From Leucothrix mucor DSM 2157 (lineage in GTDB: Bacteria > Pseudomonadota > Gammaproteobacteria > Thiotrichales > Thiotrichaceae): a stretch of DNA of 64,000 nt. A model generated the notes under the pieces. That model did no database searches. It was not told the origin of the DNA and saw nothing but the letters and a program-made list of their open reading frames with translations. Made by a program: the position numbers and the translations under genes. Positions 54,759 to 63,472 of the stretch are shown here, piece after piece; within the stretch, counting starts at the first letter, position 1, and each line of letters begins with the position of its first letter. The stretch spans positions 1,302,001 through 1,366,000 of the forward strand of contig NZ_ATTE01000001.1 in NCBI RefSeq assembly GCF_000419525.1, given 5' to 3'.

Positions 54759-55796
54759 CTAATGTGTTTCGTAATTCATCCGCTCTTGTAACAACTCGCG
54801 TTCTCTTTCCAATTCAAGTCGCAGCTCTTCCTCACTGGGTAGCTCAGTCATGTATTTAGACGCAAATAGATTTGCGTTATCATTCAGGACAGAATACTTG
54901 GCAACAGTATGATTGTTTTCAGTGCAGAGAATTAAACCAATCGTGGGATTGTCATCAGACCGTCGCTTTTTCTCCTCATACATGCGCACATACATATCCA
55001 TTTGGCCCACGTCTTGATGTGTGAGACGCTGCATTTTCAGGTCAATGAGTAAGAAACACTTGAGGTGGAAGTTGTAGAACACCAGATCAATATAATAGTC
55101 GCCATCGTCAGTGCTGATGCGTTGTTGGCGCTCGACAAAAGCAAAGCCTTTACCCAGTTCTAACAGGAATTTTTGGAGGTTTTCAATTAAGGCTTGCTCC
55201 AGTTCGCTTTCTTGAAGTGAATCAGACGGCAAGCCAAGAAAGTCAAAGATATAAGGATCACGTAAATAGTCTTTGGGTGAAATAGCTAATGGCTTGGTCT
55301 TTTGGTCTGCCTCCTCAAGTACCGGTTGTTTTTCCTTACTGGAGAGGAGGCGTTCGTAATAGAGAGTGCCGATTTGACGGCTTAAAGCTCTTACGCTCCA
55401 GCTTTGCTCAATCGCTTCTTTCATGTACCACAAGCGGGCTTGCTCGTTTTCAATACGAGAAAGGGTGCGATAATGCGACCAACTCAATTCGTGACACAGT
55501 GTGTCACGAATTGGAAACGCTAGATAAACCAACCGCATATAGCGCAAATTTGACGTATCAAAGCCTTTACCAAATTCAGCAGTCAATGATTGCGATAATG
55601 CCTTTAGTAACGCTTTTCCATACTCCGCACGGCTTTCACCTTGCTGTTCATGCTCGACAATCAAATAGCCAATCTGCCAGTAGGTTTGAACCATCACTGT
55701 ATTGAACGTAGTTACTACTTTTTGACGGCTTTGGCTCAGCAGTTCTCTAACACTATCCAGCAATTGCTTGTCTTGAGGGGCTGGGGTGTTGGTCAT
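54759..55796 (-). CDS. YhcG-family PDDEXK nuclease (DUF1016)
   Basis: A 345-residue protein with the N-terminal DUF1016 helical domain (SRQKVVTTFNTVMVQTYWQI; RDTLCHELSWSHYRTLSRIE). The C-terminal PDDEXK nuclease fold has its active-site strand pair in DGDYYIDLVFYN and LLIDLKMQ, with LTHQDVGQMDMYVRMYEE after it. YhcG proteins occur in restriction-modification and other accessory loci; their exact target is unsettled. It lies in the stretch that separates the two halves of the catabolic locus. A 29-base palindrome lies within the coding region (55485-55513). Confidence 0.88.
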   Translation of the reverse strand: MTNTPAPQDKQLLDSVRELLSQSRQKVVTTFNTVMVQTYWQIGYLIVEHEQQGESRAEYGKALLKALSQSLTAEFGKGFDTSNLRYMRLVYLAFPIRDTLCHELSWSHYRTLSRIENEQARLWYMKEAIEQSWSVRALSRQIGTLYYERLLSSKEKQPVLEEADQKTKPLAISPKDYLRDPYIFDFLGLPSDSLQESELEQALIENLQKFLLELGKGFAFVERQQRISTDDGDYYIDLVFYNFHLKCFLLIDLKMQRLTHQDVGQMDMYVRMYEEKKRRSDDNPTIGLILCTENNHTVAKYSVLNDNANLFASKYMTELPSEEELRLELERERELLQERMNYETH

Positions 55797-55839
55797 AGGG
55801 TATGTCCTTGGGCTTAATATATCAGGTGATTATATACTG

Positions 55840-56949
55840 CTAATCACCATTACCCATGACTGGTTTATAGGAAATATCCAAACCCATATAAGCAGGCCCA
55901 AAGGCAGACAAGCCCTTACTAGTCGTAAACTCCTTCGGCGCAGGCAATAAAATCACTGCCACATTCATCCCCTCAACGGGGTTGGGATTGGTCAATGGCT
56001 CACCTTTATCCAAATCCAGCAGGCAAATCAAATCCGGTATCGTGACTTGTATTTCCCCATCCAACCAGCCCAGCATATTCTCGTTTTTCACCTGAATATG
56101 GTACTCAGAGCCTTGATGCTCACCGCTGCCATTGATGTAAATATCGCCCAGTGTAAAGCCTGCTTCTGTTCTAAATTCAGCAGCGCTAATCACGCCTCTA
56201 AAGCTTACATCACCACCACCATGACGAGCAATTTTAGCGGCTAAGTCCAGCTTATCCCGCTTAGATTCGCGGAACACGCGGCCCAGCTCCAGCGCTTTTG
56301 AGATTGAGCCTTTAATCACCGAGTCTGCAATTTCTTCAATCGCCAGAGCATGATCAATCGCGGCAATGTCATTACGGCTGATCATCGCTAAGGCTCTGAC
56401 AATCTGCTCAGCGCGCATATCATCCATTACATTTTCACAGATAAAGCACTCGCCAAACTCATTCGCGGTGATGATTGGCGCGGCGGGTAAGCCATTGAAG
56501 TAATAAGTTGAGTGCGTTATCTCAGGTACGGCTCTGCCAGCCGGGTCGGCATCAATAATATGGCCATCGGTCATGGCCGCCACATAGAATGAAATGGCCG
56601 TATTAGAGCCGCCCAGCTCACAGCAAATTGTCCCGTAAAATTCACTGCCGCTGTAGTCTTGCAAGCGTTTGAAGGCGGTCATAATGGCTGGCTCGCTGGT
56701 ACGTGGCAGGCGGGCGTATTGTTTTTCTTCATGCTCTGGCAGGGCTGAGATTGCGCCGAGTAAATAGGGCGTGCACACCTTGGAGCCTGCGGGTACATCA
56801 TCAACGCTGACTAGGCGGAACTCTTTGCCTTGTGCCAGTGCGGAGTCAATGTATTGAAGCCCTTCGTCGAGCTCGCCACCGCCGCCGGTTCCAAGAATTG
56901 CGCAGCCGTATAAAATGTCAGTCAAATCCTGACGGGATAAAATTCTCAT
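55840..56949 (-). CDS. DUF917-family protein
   Basis: A 369-residue protein of the DUF917 family: ILYGCAILGTGGGGELDEGL near the N-terminus, then VFTPYLL-like text (VCTPYLLGAISALPEHEEKQ), and CCELGGSNTAISFYVAA. DUF917 genes commonly lie beside hydantoinase A/B genes and transporters, and the family shares the acetone-carboxylase/HyuA neighbourhood. A role in the same cyclic-amide pathway as the genes at 46-52 kb is therefore likely. It is followed by the NCS1 permease in the upstream direction of the same operon. Confidence 0.88.
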   Translation of the reverse strand: MRILSRQDLTDILYGCAILGTGGGGELDEGLQYIDSALAQGKEFRLVSVDDVPAGSKVCTPYLLGAISALPEHEEKQYARLPRTSEPAIMTAFKRLQDYSGSEFYGTICCELGGSNTAISFYVAAMTDGHIIDADPAGRAVPEITHSTYYFNGLPAAPIITANEFGECFICENVMDDMRAEQIVRALAMISRNDIAAIDHALAIEEIADSVIKGSISKALELGRVFRESKRDKLDLAAKIARHGGGDVSFRGVISAAEFRTEAGFTLGDIYINGSGEHQGSEYHIQVKNENMLGWLDGEIQVTIPDLICLLDLDKGEPLTNPNPVEGMNVAVILLPAPKEFTTSKGLSAFGPAYMGLDISYKPVMGNGD

Positions 56950-56976
56950 GATTGAAGTCCTGAAGTGAGTAGCGAA

Positions 56977-58287
56977 TTAAGCGATGACTTTTTGTGGCAA
57001 GGTTTTGGCCAGCGCGTAGTAACAAACGGCGGCGACTAGTAAGGAGTCCAGTGCCGAGAGTGGCGTCAGAAACATAATCTGAGACTCAGACAGGTAGCCA
57101 AATACAGAGGCAATCACCCAAGCGACAATGGCGGGGATGCCAATCGCAGGTAGGCTTTCAAGCTTCGTCATCGTGTAATCTCCTTTATTGATCAGGAAGA
57201 AATCGACGATATAAATAGCCGCCAATGGTGTGGCAGCGATGCCGATAAAGATCAGGAAGTCAGTGAAGTAACGGTCCATAACCCCAGCCACTGCGCCTGC
57301 CGTGGCAATCGCCGAACCGATCAGAGTGATCTTCCAGCTGGGCACTTTTGGCATAAAGGTGGATAGGGTGAGAGTGGCCGAGTAAAGGTTGGTGATATTG
57401 GTGCTCCAGGTCGCAAACACCAGTACCAGTAGCGCTGAAAATACCACGCCCATGCCAATCATAATTAAGGTGATGTCAGCTTGTGAGGTCACGATGGCGG
57501 GAATCGAGGCGACTGTCATAACTAGCGGAAAAGTAATGCCAATGCCAACCAGTGAGGCGATATGGCTTTGTTTGTCGTTAGGGCAGTAGCGGGTAAAGTC
57601 TGGCATAAGCACGGCGGTGAGCACGGAAAGGCCGATGTTAATGGAGATCAGTGTCATTACCGTGTCCGCTTGCGAACCACCTTCCCAGACTGTGCTGGCG
57701 TCCATTTTTGTGAATGCAAGGTAGGCGATATAAAACAAAAACAGGGCCAGTAACGGCACAGACAAAATCGAGAAACGCTCAACGGCGGCATAGCCGAAAA
57801 TGGTGGTCGCGGTCATTAGGATGGACGATAAAATCACCGCCACCTGAATATTGATCTCCCAACCGACCAGCTCTTTGATGCCGTCAGCCAGCGCGGCTCC
57901 AAACACTTCGCAGGTCACCGAATACCAACCCAGCAGGGTAATCGCCATCAGGATATTGGCCAGCTTGGCACCGGTTTTACCGAATGAAAACTGGATGATC
58001 ATATAGGTGCTAAGGCGTGAGCGGGAACCGATAATGCCGGTAAACAGTGAGAGCAGGGCGACAAAACCGCAGCCCAGCCAGAACCCCAAGTTAGCGTTTA
58101 AAAAGCCGCTATTGATCGCGGTATCGGAGCTCACCCAGATCGCTGGGAGGGTAATACCAATGGCACAAATCACCATTGCTACGCGTAAGCCCGTTGTATT
58201 GATATGAGCAGGAACCGGTTCGAGCGTGTAGTCTTCGGTCAGCTCGCCGAGTGTGGTTTTGCTTATTGCTTGCGGTGCGTCAGCCAT
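56977..58287 (-). CDS. NCS1-family cytosine/purine/hydantoin permease
   Basis: A 436-residue, 12-helix permease. The start at 58287 has an AAGGGAGA ribosome site and yields the family N-terminus. Typical segments are PAIWVSSDTAINSGFLNANL, FSFGKTGAKLANILMAITLL and DFTRYCPNDKQSHIAS. NCS1 carriers import cytosine, allantoin, hydantoins or thiamine precursors, so this is probably the uptake system for the catabolic locus. It is divergent from a LysR gene across an inverted repeat. Confidence 0.9.
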   Translation of the reverse strand: MADAPQAISKTTLGELTEDYTLEPVPAHINTTGLRVAMVICAIGITLPAIWVSSDTAINSGFLNANLGFWLGCGFVALLSLFTGIIGSRSRLSTYMIIQFSFGKTGAKLANILMAITLLGWYSVTCEVFGAALADGIKELVGWEINIQVAVILSSILMTATTIFGYAAVERFSILSVPLLALFLFYIAYLAFTKMDASTVWEGGSQADTVMTLISINIGLSVLTAVLMPDFTRYCPNDKQSHIASLVGIGITFPLVMTVASIPAIVTSQADITLIMIGMGVVFSALLVLVFATWSTNITNLYSATLTLSTFMPKVPSWKITLIGSAIATAGAVAGVMDRYFTDFLIFIGIAATPLAAIYIVDFFLINKGDYTMTKLESLPAIGIPAIVAWVIASVFGYLSESQIMFLTPLSALDSLLVAAVCYYALAKTLPQKVIA

Positions 58288-58361
58288 GATGTCTCCCTTG
58301 TGTTGTGTATCCTGAGACTCAGCATAATGAATGTTAGATTGCTTAAACATAGGCTGATATG

Positions 58362-58395
58362 ATCTGATACATTGAGTAATGCAAATGTATCAGAT
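58362..58395. promoter_or_regulatory. Candidate LysR operator
   Basis: Perfect 12-base arms ATCTGATACATT (58362-58373) and AATGTATCAGAT (58384-58395) with a 10-base spacer. They lie between the divergent NCS1 permease and LysR genes. The T-N11-A rule of LysR sites is loosely met inside. This is a much longer perfect repeat than expected by chance in a 136-base gap. Confidence 0.75.
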
Positions 58396-58423
58396 TACTA
58401 ACGACTAACCACAGGCTTTACCT

Positions 58424-59326
58424 ATGCTAAAGCAACTCAGCGCCGCCGATTTAAGAGCGCTCTCTATTTTTCAGACCATTTGCCGCAGTGGTGGATTTGC
58501 CGCTGCGCAAGATGCTTTGGATTTAAATCAGTCTACCATTAGCAATCACATTGCCGGCTTTGAAAGTCGCATTGGCTTTACGCTGTGTACGCGAGGCCGC
58601 AAAGGGTTTCAGCTCACTGAGCGGGGCAAGGTGGTGCTTAGCTTGTATGAAAAGCTGGCGGTGAATCTGGATAGTTTTTGCAATGATCTGCAGTCACTGC
58701 ATGACGAATCATCCGGTGTGTTGCGTGTGGGCATGTTGGATCATATTATGACTGAGCAGCGGTTTTCGACCGTCTCACTCATTGCTGAGTTTACGCGGCA
58801 AGCGCCGAATGTGGAGCTGCATCTGATTGAGAATACTCAGTTTAATTTGCATACCGCGTTGGTGGAGGAGCAGATTGATCTGGTGATTGGCGTGGTGGTG
58901 TCGAACAGTAATTTTGTGAAAGCGACCAAGCTCTATGATGAGCTGCATCATGTGTATTGCGGTCAGGGGCATCCGTATTTTGATAAGCCCAGTGAGGCGC
59001 TGTCTGAGCGGGATCTTGAGATTGCCAACTGGGTTACTAATGGCTATCCGCCTGGGATATTTTCGATGCAACCTTTCCCGTGGGTGAAGTCTTCGGTGAT
59101 CGCTAATAATATTGAAACCATTGCCATGACGTTAATGGCAGGGCGGCACATTGCTTATTTGCCGGCGCATTTTGCGGAGAAGTTTGAAACGCAGGGGCTG
59201 TTGCAGAAGTTGATGCCAGAGAGTATGTCGCAGGATGTAGAGATTTCGATTGTGGCTAAAGCAGGGCGTCGCCAGAGTGCGGCAATGCGGAAGTTTCAGC
59301 GGATTTGTATAGAACAAACCCGCTGA
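58424..59326 (+). CDS. LysR-family transcriptional regulator
   Basis: A 300-residue LysR protein (helix-turn-helix FAAAQDALDLNQSTISNHIA; effector domain from about 90). It is divergent from the NCS1/DUF917 operon with a near-ideal operator between them, so it very probably controls uptake and processing of the same compound. The DNA after it (59327-59505) has no gene. Confidence 0.88.
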   Translation: MLKQLSAADLRALSIFQTICRSGGFAAAQDALDLNQSTISNHIAGFESRIGFTLCTRGRKGFQLTERGKVVLSLYEKLAVNLDSFCNDLQSLHDESSGVLRVGMLDHIMTEQRFSTVSLIAEFTRQAPNVELHLIENTQFNLHTALVEEQIDLVIGVVVSNSNFVKATKLYDELHHVYCGQGHPYFDKPSEALSERDLEIANWVTNGYPPGIFSMQPFPWVKSSVIANNIETIAMTLMAGRHIAYLPAHFAEKFETQGLLQKLMPESMSQDVEISIVAKAGRRQSAAMRKFQRICIEQTR

Positions 59327-59505
59327 ATCTGTGGCTTGAAATCATTCCCGATAGTAGCCGCTGCTGATTATCAAGTGTTTGCCACCGTATAATAATTCTA
59401 TTTGCTCGATTTAAGAAACAATGATGCTCTTGGTCAGGTGTTTTTCCAAGCACAATACCACCTTACACTTGCGCCATATTCAACAAATATAAGAAGGATG
59501 CAACC

Positions 59506-59535
59506 ATGAACACAAAGACGGCAATGAAATGGTAA
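59506..59535 (+). CDS. Nine-residue upstream leader ORF
   Basis: ATG at 59506, preceded by AAGGA at the right distance, encodes MNTKTAMKW and stops at TAA (59533-59535). The start of the DsbA-like gene (ATG 59529) lies inside it in another frame and has no ribosome site of its own. Translation of the gene is therefore probably coupled to this leader, or a frameshift has split one N-terminus. Confidence 0.5.
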   Translation: MNTKTAMKW

Positions 59536-60161
59536 CGGAGCCAGTAAAAGTCCATTACTTCTATGATCCGATGTGCGGATGGTGCTTTGGCGCGACGCCT
59601 TTGATTGAAGCATTGGCTGAGTCAGAGAAGGTAGAAATACGCTTTCATCCCGGTGGTATGATTCAACGTCAGACTATACCAAAGCAGTTTAAAGATCACA
59701 TTCTCAAAAGTGACCAATCAATTGCAACGGTGACGGGAGCGTTATTTGGCGAAGCCTATGTGAATCGCCTGAACGGCACTGATGACTTGGTCTTTGACTC
59801 CTATCTGCCAACCAGAGCGATCCTGGTTGCCGAAGAGATGGGAGCCGGTCCATTGACCATGCTCAAGGCTATTCAGGCGGCGCATTTTCAACAAGGGAAA
59901 CACGTTGAGCAGCCAGAGACATTAGCCGAAATTGCAACATCAATCGGTTTGGATAAAATATCCTGGTCAGAAAATATGAAACATGCTGAGTCACGAGCGG
60001 TTGAAGCAATACAACAAAGCCAGAAATTAATGGGCCAATATCAGGTGCAAGGCTTTCCAACGTTAATTGCTGAAACTGCTAATGGTCTTCAAAGGCTGGA
60101 ACATACTTCGTACTACAAAAATGTTCCGGGCTGGAAGAACCTGCTAAGTACTCTCAGCTGA
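59529..60161 (+). CDS. DsbA-family (FrnE-like) thioredoxin-fold protein
   Basis: A 210-residue DsbA-fold protein without signal peptide. The active-site motif is CGWC in FYDPMCGWCFGATPLIEAL. The helical insert and the cis-Pro loop (YQVQGFPTLI) are present. FrnE/2-hydroxychromene-isomerase-like members act in the cytosol as oxidoreductases or polyketide-related isomerases. It is followed 47 bp later by the exported DODA dioxygenase gene, probably in one transcript. Confidence 0.87.
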   Translation: MVTEPVKVHYFYDPMCGWCFGATPLIEALAESEKVEIRFHPGGMIQRQTIPKQFKDHILKSDQSIATVTGALFGEAYVNRLNGTDDLVFDSYLPTRAILVAEEMGAGPLTMLKAIQAAHFQQGKHVEQPETLAEIATSIGLDKISWSENMKHAESRAVEAIQQSQKLMGQYQVQGFPTLIAETANGLQRLEHTSYYKNVPGWKNLLSTLS

Positions 60162-60208
60162 TTAGAAAAATCACCACACAACAATAAGTTAAAATAGAGG
60201 TAAATTAG

Positions 60209-61108
60209 ATGAATCGCAGACAGTTTATAATTCGTTCGGGAGTGTTATTAGGTACTTCAATGAGTACTTTATTTGCCGAGGCAATCGCACAGCAAAGCCT
60301 GCCAAAGACACCTAAAATGCCTGTTTTATTTATTGGGCATGGTAGCCCAATGAATGCGATTCAAAACAATCGGTATCACCAAAGCTGGAATAAACTGGGT
60401 CAGAAATTACCTGCACCCAGTGCCATTTTGGTGGTATCCGCCCATTGGCTAAGCTATGGAACGACGCAGGTTATGGCGACGCCAGAGCCGGAAACGATTA
60501 ATGATTTTGGTGGGTTTCCGCAGGCGCTTTTTGACAAGCAGTATCCGGCGAAAGGCTCTTTGGAAACGGCAGAACTTACTAAGGAATTGCTGCAAGGACG
60601 AAGTCAATCTGGCTTCCAATTGACTGCAGAATTAGAGCACAAACGTGGTCTCGATCATGGTACTTGGAGTGTGTTGGCTGCGATGTACCCTGATGCGAAT
60701 ATTCCGGTATTGCAGCTAAGTATTGATTATGAAAAACCGGCGGCGTATCACTATGATATTGGTCGCCAACTGGCTGCATTGCGTGAACGAGGTGTACTGA
60801 TTATTGGCAGTGGTAATATCGTGCATAATCTTCGCGCACCACGTATGGCCAATAGAAAGCCTTATGATTGGGGTCTTGAACTGGATAGTCAGTTAGGATC
60901 AGCTATGGCTGATCACAATGATAAACCGCTCATTGATGCACCGACTAAACAAATTAAAATCATGGAGCTGGCTCACCCAACTCTGGAACATTACCTGCCT
61001 CTGCTTTACACCTTAGGGGCGAAAAGCAAGCAGGATAAAGTTGAGTTTTTTAATACTGACTTTGCGAGTAGCGCGATTTCAATGCGCTCGGTGATGTACT
61101 CCGCTTAG
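60209..61108 (+). CDS. Exported DODA-type extradiol dioxygenase (YgiD-like)
   Basis: A 299-residue protein with a Tat-type leader (MNRRQFIIRSGVLLGTSMST) before a class III extradiol/DODA fold. Metal-site segments are visible: LFIGHGSPMNAI, VVSAHWLSYG, and GLDHGTWSVLAAMYPDANIP with GSGNIVHNLRAP. YgiD-type enzymes open catechol rings such as L-DOPA. A Tat leader on this family is common in Gram-negative bacteria; it implies a periplasmic site with metal already bound. It is convergent with the RNA-repair operon. Confidence 0.87.
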   Translation: MNRRQFIIRSGVLLGTSMSTLFAEAIAQQSLPKTPKMPVLFIGHGSPMNAIQNNRYHQSWNKLGQKLPAPSAILVVSAHWLSYGTTQVMATPEPETINDFGGFPQALFDKQYPAKGSLETAELTKELLQGRSQSGFQLTAELEHKRGLDHGTWSVLAAMYPDANIPVLQLSIDYEKPAAYHYDIGRQLAALRERGVLIIGSGNIVHNLRAPRMANRKPYDWGLELDSQLGSAMADHNDKPLIDAPTKQIKIMELAHPTLEHYLPLLYTLGAKSKQDKVEFFNTDFASSAISMRSVMYSA

Positions 61109-61227
61109 CAGTGTAAGGTTCTTCTCCGAAGACTGCACAGTATTGGTCGTCACTTAAAAGAGGCTCCAACAAAGCTCCCGCAGGCAATAGACAATCTAAA
61201 GCCTGCGCTTTTGTGCACTTCCGATGA

Positions 61228-62508
61228 TTAGCAAAACCCATCATCCGCTTCCCGATAGTAGCCACTGCGGAATAAAGTCTTACCCTTTTCTCCCACAACC
61301 CAATACTGATGTGCTTCATTCAGCGTTGGCAATTGATAATCATCAAACTGCTTATTCAACACACTCTCGGGCACACTGTATTTGCGTGCGCGGTTGTTTT
61401 TAGCGATCAGTTTTTCCGACTGCAATATCACCACTAACGTCACCAACGCATGATAGTCACGTGCCAGATCAGCAATCAGTGCCCGAAAGTCGCTGCGTAG
61501 ATTAGTGGCATCCCAAACAACGCCTTGCTTCTTGCGCAATGACACCCGCAGCAACTCTTTAGCCGCCTGAATGATCTGGCCTTTGTTCTTTTGTATCGAA
61601 CGATCGCCATTAAATTCCTCACGCAACACATCCAGAGAAACTAGTTCGTAGTCCGGATAGTTCTGATTAATCCATGTGGATTTTCCCGAACCACTGGGTG
61701 CACACATCACCACCACATGTGGATGATCTTCCCGATGCTGATAGGTCGTACCTAAGGCTTCTTCCGGCTGCGTGATCTTGCCATTTTCCAGCTGATATAA
61801 AGCATGCGAATACACGTAGTCCTGAACATGAGACGGTAATTGATCCAACTCAGGCGCCAGTTTACTACGCACATCTAACGACTGATTCCACACACCATAC
61901 TCTTCTGCAAGCAGCTTAAACTCTTCCAGATAAAGCAATTGCTGAGCCATATCAGGACAGGTTCGACCTCGCATATCCGCCACTTCCAACCAGTACACTA
62001 ACTCCGTATTCACTTGCCGCGCCAGTCGCCAATAATCATTGGCGGACTTGTTTCTGACGACTAACAATTTAGGCATGTGGTGTTCACCGACCAAATTCAG
62101 CACCGTCCAAATCACTTCAAAAGGTAATTCCCAATCCTGTAATTTGAAGGCTAAATAAGAGCGCCCAATATCCTCATGCTGTGGCGCACCAATACGGATT
62201 GTTCCCTGAATATCTATTTCACGGGTACGAATTGGCTTGGCGATGTCATGAAGAATCACGCCTAAAATAAGCGCCTGACGCTGCCATCCTTGTATATGAC
62301 TCGCCTCATTTCCAAACAATAAATACAGCTCATCCAACACCATGCCAGTGTGAATATGCACATCACCTTCGCCATGCCATTCTGGATCTTGCGGCGTACA
62401 TTTGAAACGATTTAGGTAATCAATGTGCGGGCCTAACATCTCTACACACTCATCGATATCAGGCGCTGCATCGACTGCCAGACTTTCTAACCAGACTGTT
62501 ATTTTCAT
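61228..62508 (-). CDS. HD phosphohydrolase - polynucleotide kinase (HD-Pnk type RNA end-healing enzyme)
   Basis: A 426-residue two-domain protein. The N-terminal HD domain carries His87-Asp88 in GVILHDIAKP with a downstream His cluster (EHHMPK). The C-terminal P-loop kinase (from about 262) has Walker [10 protein letters not shown] with Lys276, the phosphoacceptor Asp293 in SLDVLREEF, and WDATNLRSDFR. This is the HD-Pnk layout described from Runella, in which HD removes the 3' end phosphate and the kinase phosphorylates 5'-OH RNA ends. It overlaps the RNA ligase gene by four bases, so healing and sealing are one operon. Confidence 0.88.
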   Translation of the reverse strand: MKITVWLESLAVDAAPDIDECVEMLGPHIDYLNRFKCTPQDPEWHGEGDVHIHTGMVLDELYLLFGNEASHIQGWQRQALILGVILHDIAKPIRTREIDIQGTIRIGAPQHEDIGRSYLAFKLQDWELPFEVIWTVLNLVGEHHMPKLLVVRNKSANDYWRLARQVNTELVYWLEVADMRGRTCPDMAQQLLYLEEFKLLAEEYGVWNQSLDVRSKLAPELDQLPSHVQDYVYSHALYQLENGKITQPEEALGTTYQHREDHPHVVVMCAPSGSGKSTWINQNYPDYELVSLDVLREEFNGDRSIQKNKGQIIQAAKELLRVSLRKKQGVVWDATNLRSDFRALIADLARDYHALVTLVVILQSEKLIAKNNRARKYSVPESVLNKQFDDYQLPTLNEAHQYWVVGEKGKTLFRSGYYREADDGFC

Positions 62509-63164
62509 GATGTGCCCTCCTTTTTCTGAGCCTGTAAACCAGCCTGCAAGCCATTCGGCACTATCTCAGCTTGCATCCAATGTTGGTCGGTTTGCACGTG
62601 GTTTGGCCGCACCCATTTGGCAACACTCTGCTTAAATTCATCATAAGCAAACTGCTCAGCCAAGCGCGCGACATAGCCTTCCACCACACCTTGATCAATA
62701 TGAATGTCACGGATCAACGCTTCATCCCACACGCCACGATAAAGCACCGGCGGGGTATGGATACCCAGTAGTTCAAACCATTCCTCGGTTTCGGTCCAAC
62801 TCATGCAGTTGTTATCAGCACTCCATACGGAGAAGCCATAAAAATAGCTCTGTAAATTTTGATACGCCACTGAGTGCCGGGCGTACAGGTTTTCACCGCA
62901 GATACGCCATCCCTCGGGAATCTCATGTGCGATAGTGCTATGCCAGCGCTTGACCCAATCGCGAGAAGGGTGATTTCGGCTATCCAAAGAACGCGCATGG
63001 GTATGGTCACGATAGAGCGTGGTATTTTCGCCATCCATTTTTTCGGTGACGATAATCTCGCGCCCCACAAAATGATCGGTATTGGCTGTGCACACATCAT
63101 CGCTGCTTACACCCGGAGACCAAGGTAAGTGATGCGTGCGCGGATATTTTATGTAATTTGACAT
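62505..63164 (-). CDS. RNA ligase (nucleotidyltransferase, Rnl2-like)
   Basis: A 219-residue ATP-dependent RNA ligase. The nucleophile is Lys42 in EKMDGENT (KxDG motif), followed by motif segments RICGENLYARHSVAY, YFYGFSVWS, VEGYVARL and AKWVRPNH. It is short, essentially the adenylyltransferase domain alone. It seals 3'-OH/5'-phosphate ends made by the HD-Pnk enzyme. The ATG at 63164 has an AGGA ribosome site; an upstream in-frame start adds seven residues. The WYL regulator gene is the next gene upstream on the same strand. Confidence 0.88.
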   Translation of the reverse strand: MSNYIKYPRTHHLPWSPGVSSDDVCTANTDHFVGREIIVTEKMDGENTTLYRDHTHARSLDSRNHPSRDWVKRWHSTIAHEIPEGWRICGENLYARHSVAYQNLQSYFYGFSVWSADNNCMSWTETEEWFELLGIHTPPVLYRGVWDEALIRDIHIDQGVVEGYVARLAEQFAYDEFKQSVAKWVRPNHVQTDQHWMQAEIVPNGLQAGLQAQKKEGTS

Positions 63165-63472
63165 TGTCTTAATCCTACGGAACACGCCAAATGTTCAATT
63201 AGATATTAGATTGAATTTAGCTGGCTCCAAACACTTTTAAAGCACACGAATTCGAACGACTGAGTATTAAAACTGAGTAGTTAAGCGCCGTTAAAGAACG
63301 ACATCGTGCGTTAAGTTATTGCTGTGTTTGATTAAGATAATTACATGACTCTGATGGAGTTGTCGGCCATAGGCCTAGTTAGAATTATTCTCCGAGAGTA
63401 AATGGTTTACTTCCGGCTGTCTACCAGTGAATTTCAGGAAAGGAAGTAAAGTGTTGAGCCGGACTGAATAGG
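63165..63472. other. Gap between WYL and RNA-ligase genes
   Basis: About 310 bp. TTTACTTCC (63406-63414) and GGAAGTAAA (63442-63450) form a 9-base inverted repeat. CCGGCT (63413-63418) overlaps its left arm and pairs with AGCCGG (63457-63462), giving two mutually exclusive hairpins just after the WYL stop. A terminator or an operator for the repair operon are both possible. No ORF is evident. Confidence 0.5.

Noticed and set aside
59345-59364. 20-base near-match to the 3' end of the HD-Pnk gene (near 61249-61268), possible duplicated remnant
   Set aside because: Only 19 of 20 bases agree and the flanks do not; a match of this size can arise by chance in 64 kb.
61109-61227. Protein-like frame on the minus strand after the HD-Pnk stop
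   Set aside because: It needs a start inside the HD-Pnk gene in another frame and has no ribosome site; I cannot match it to a family.
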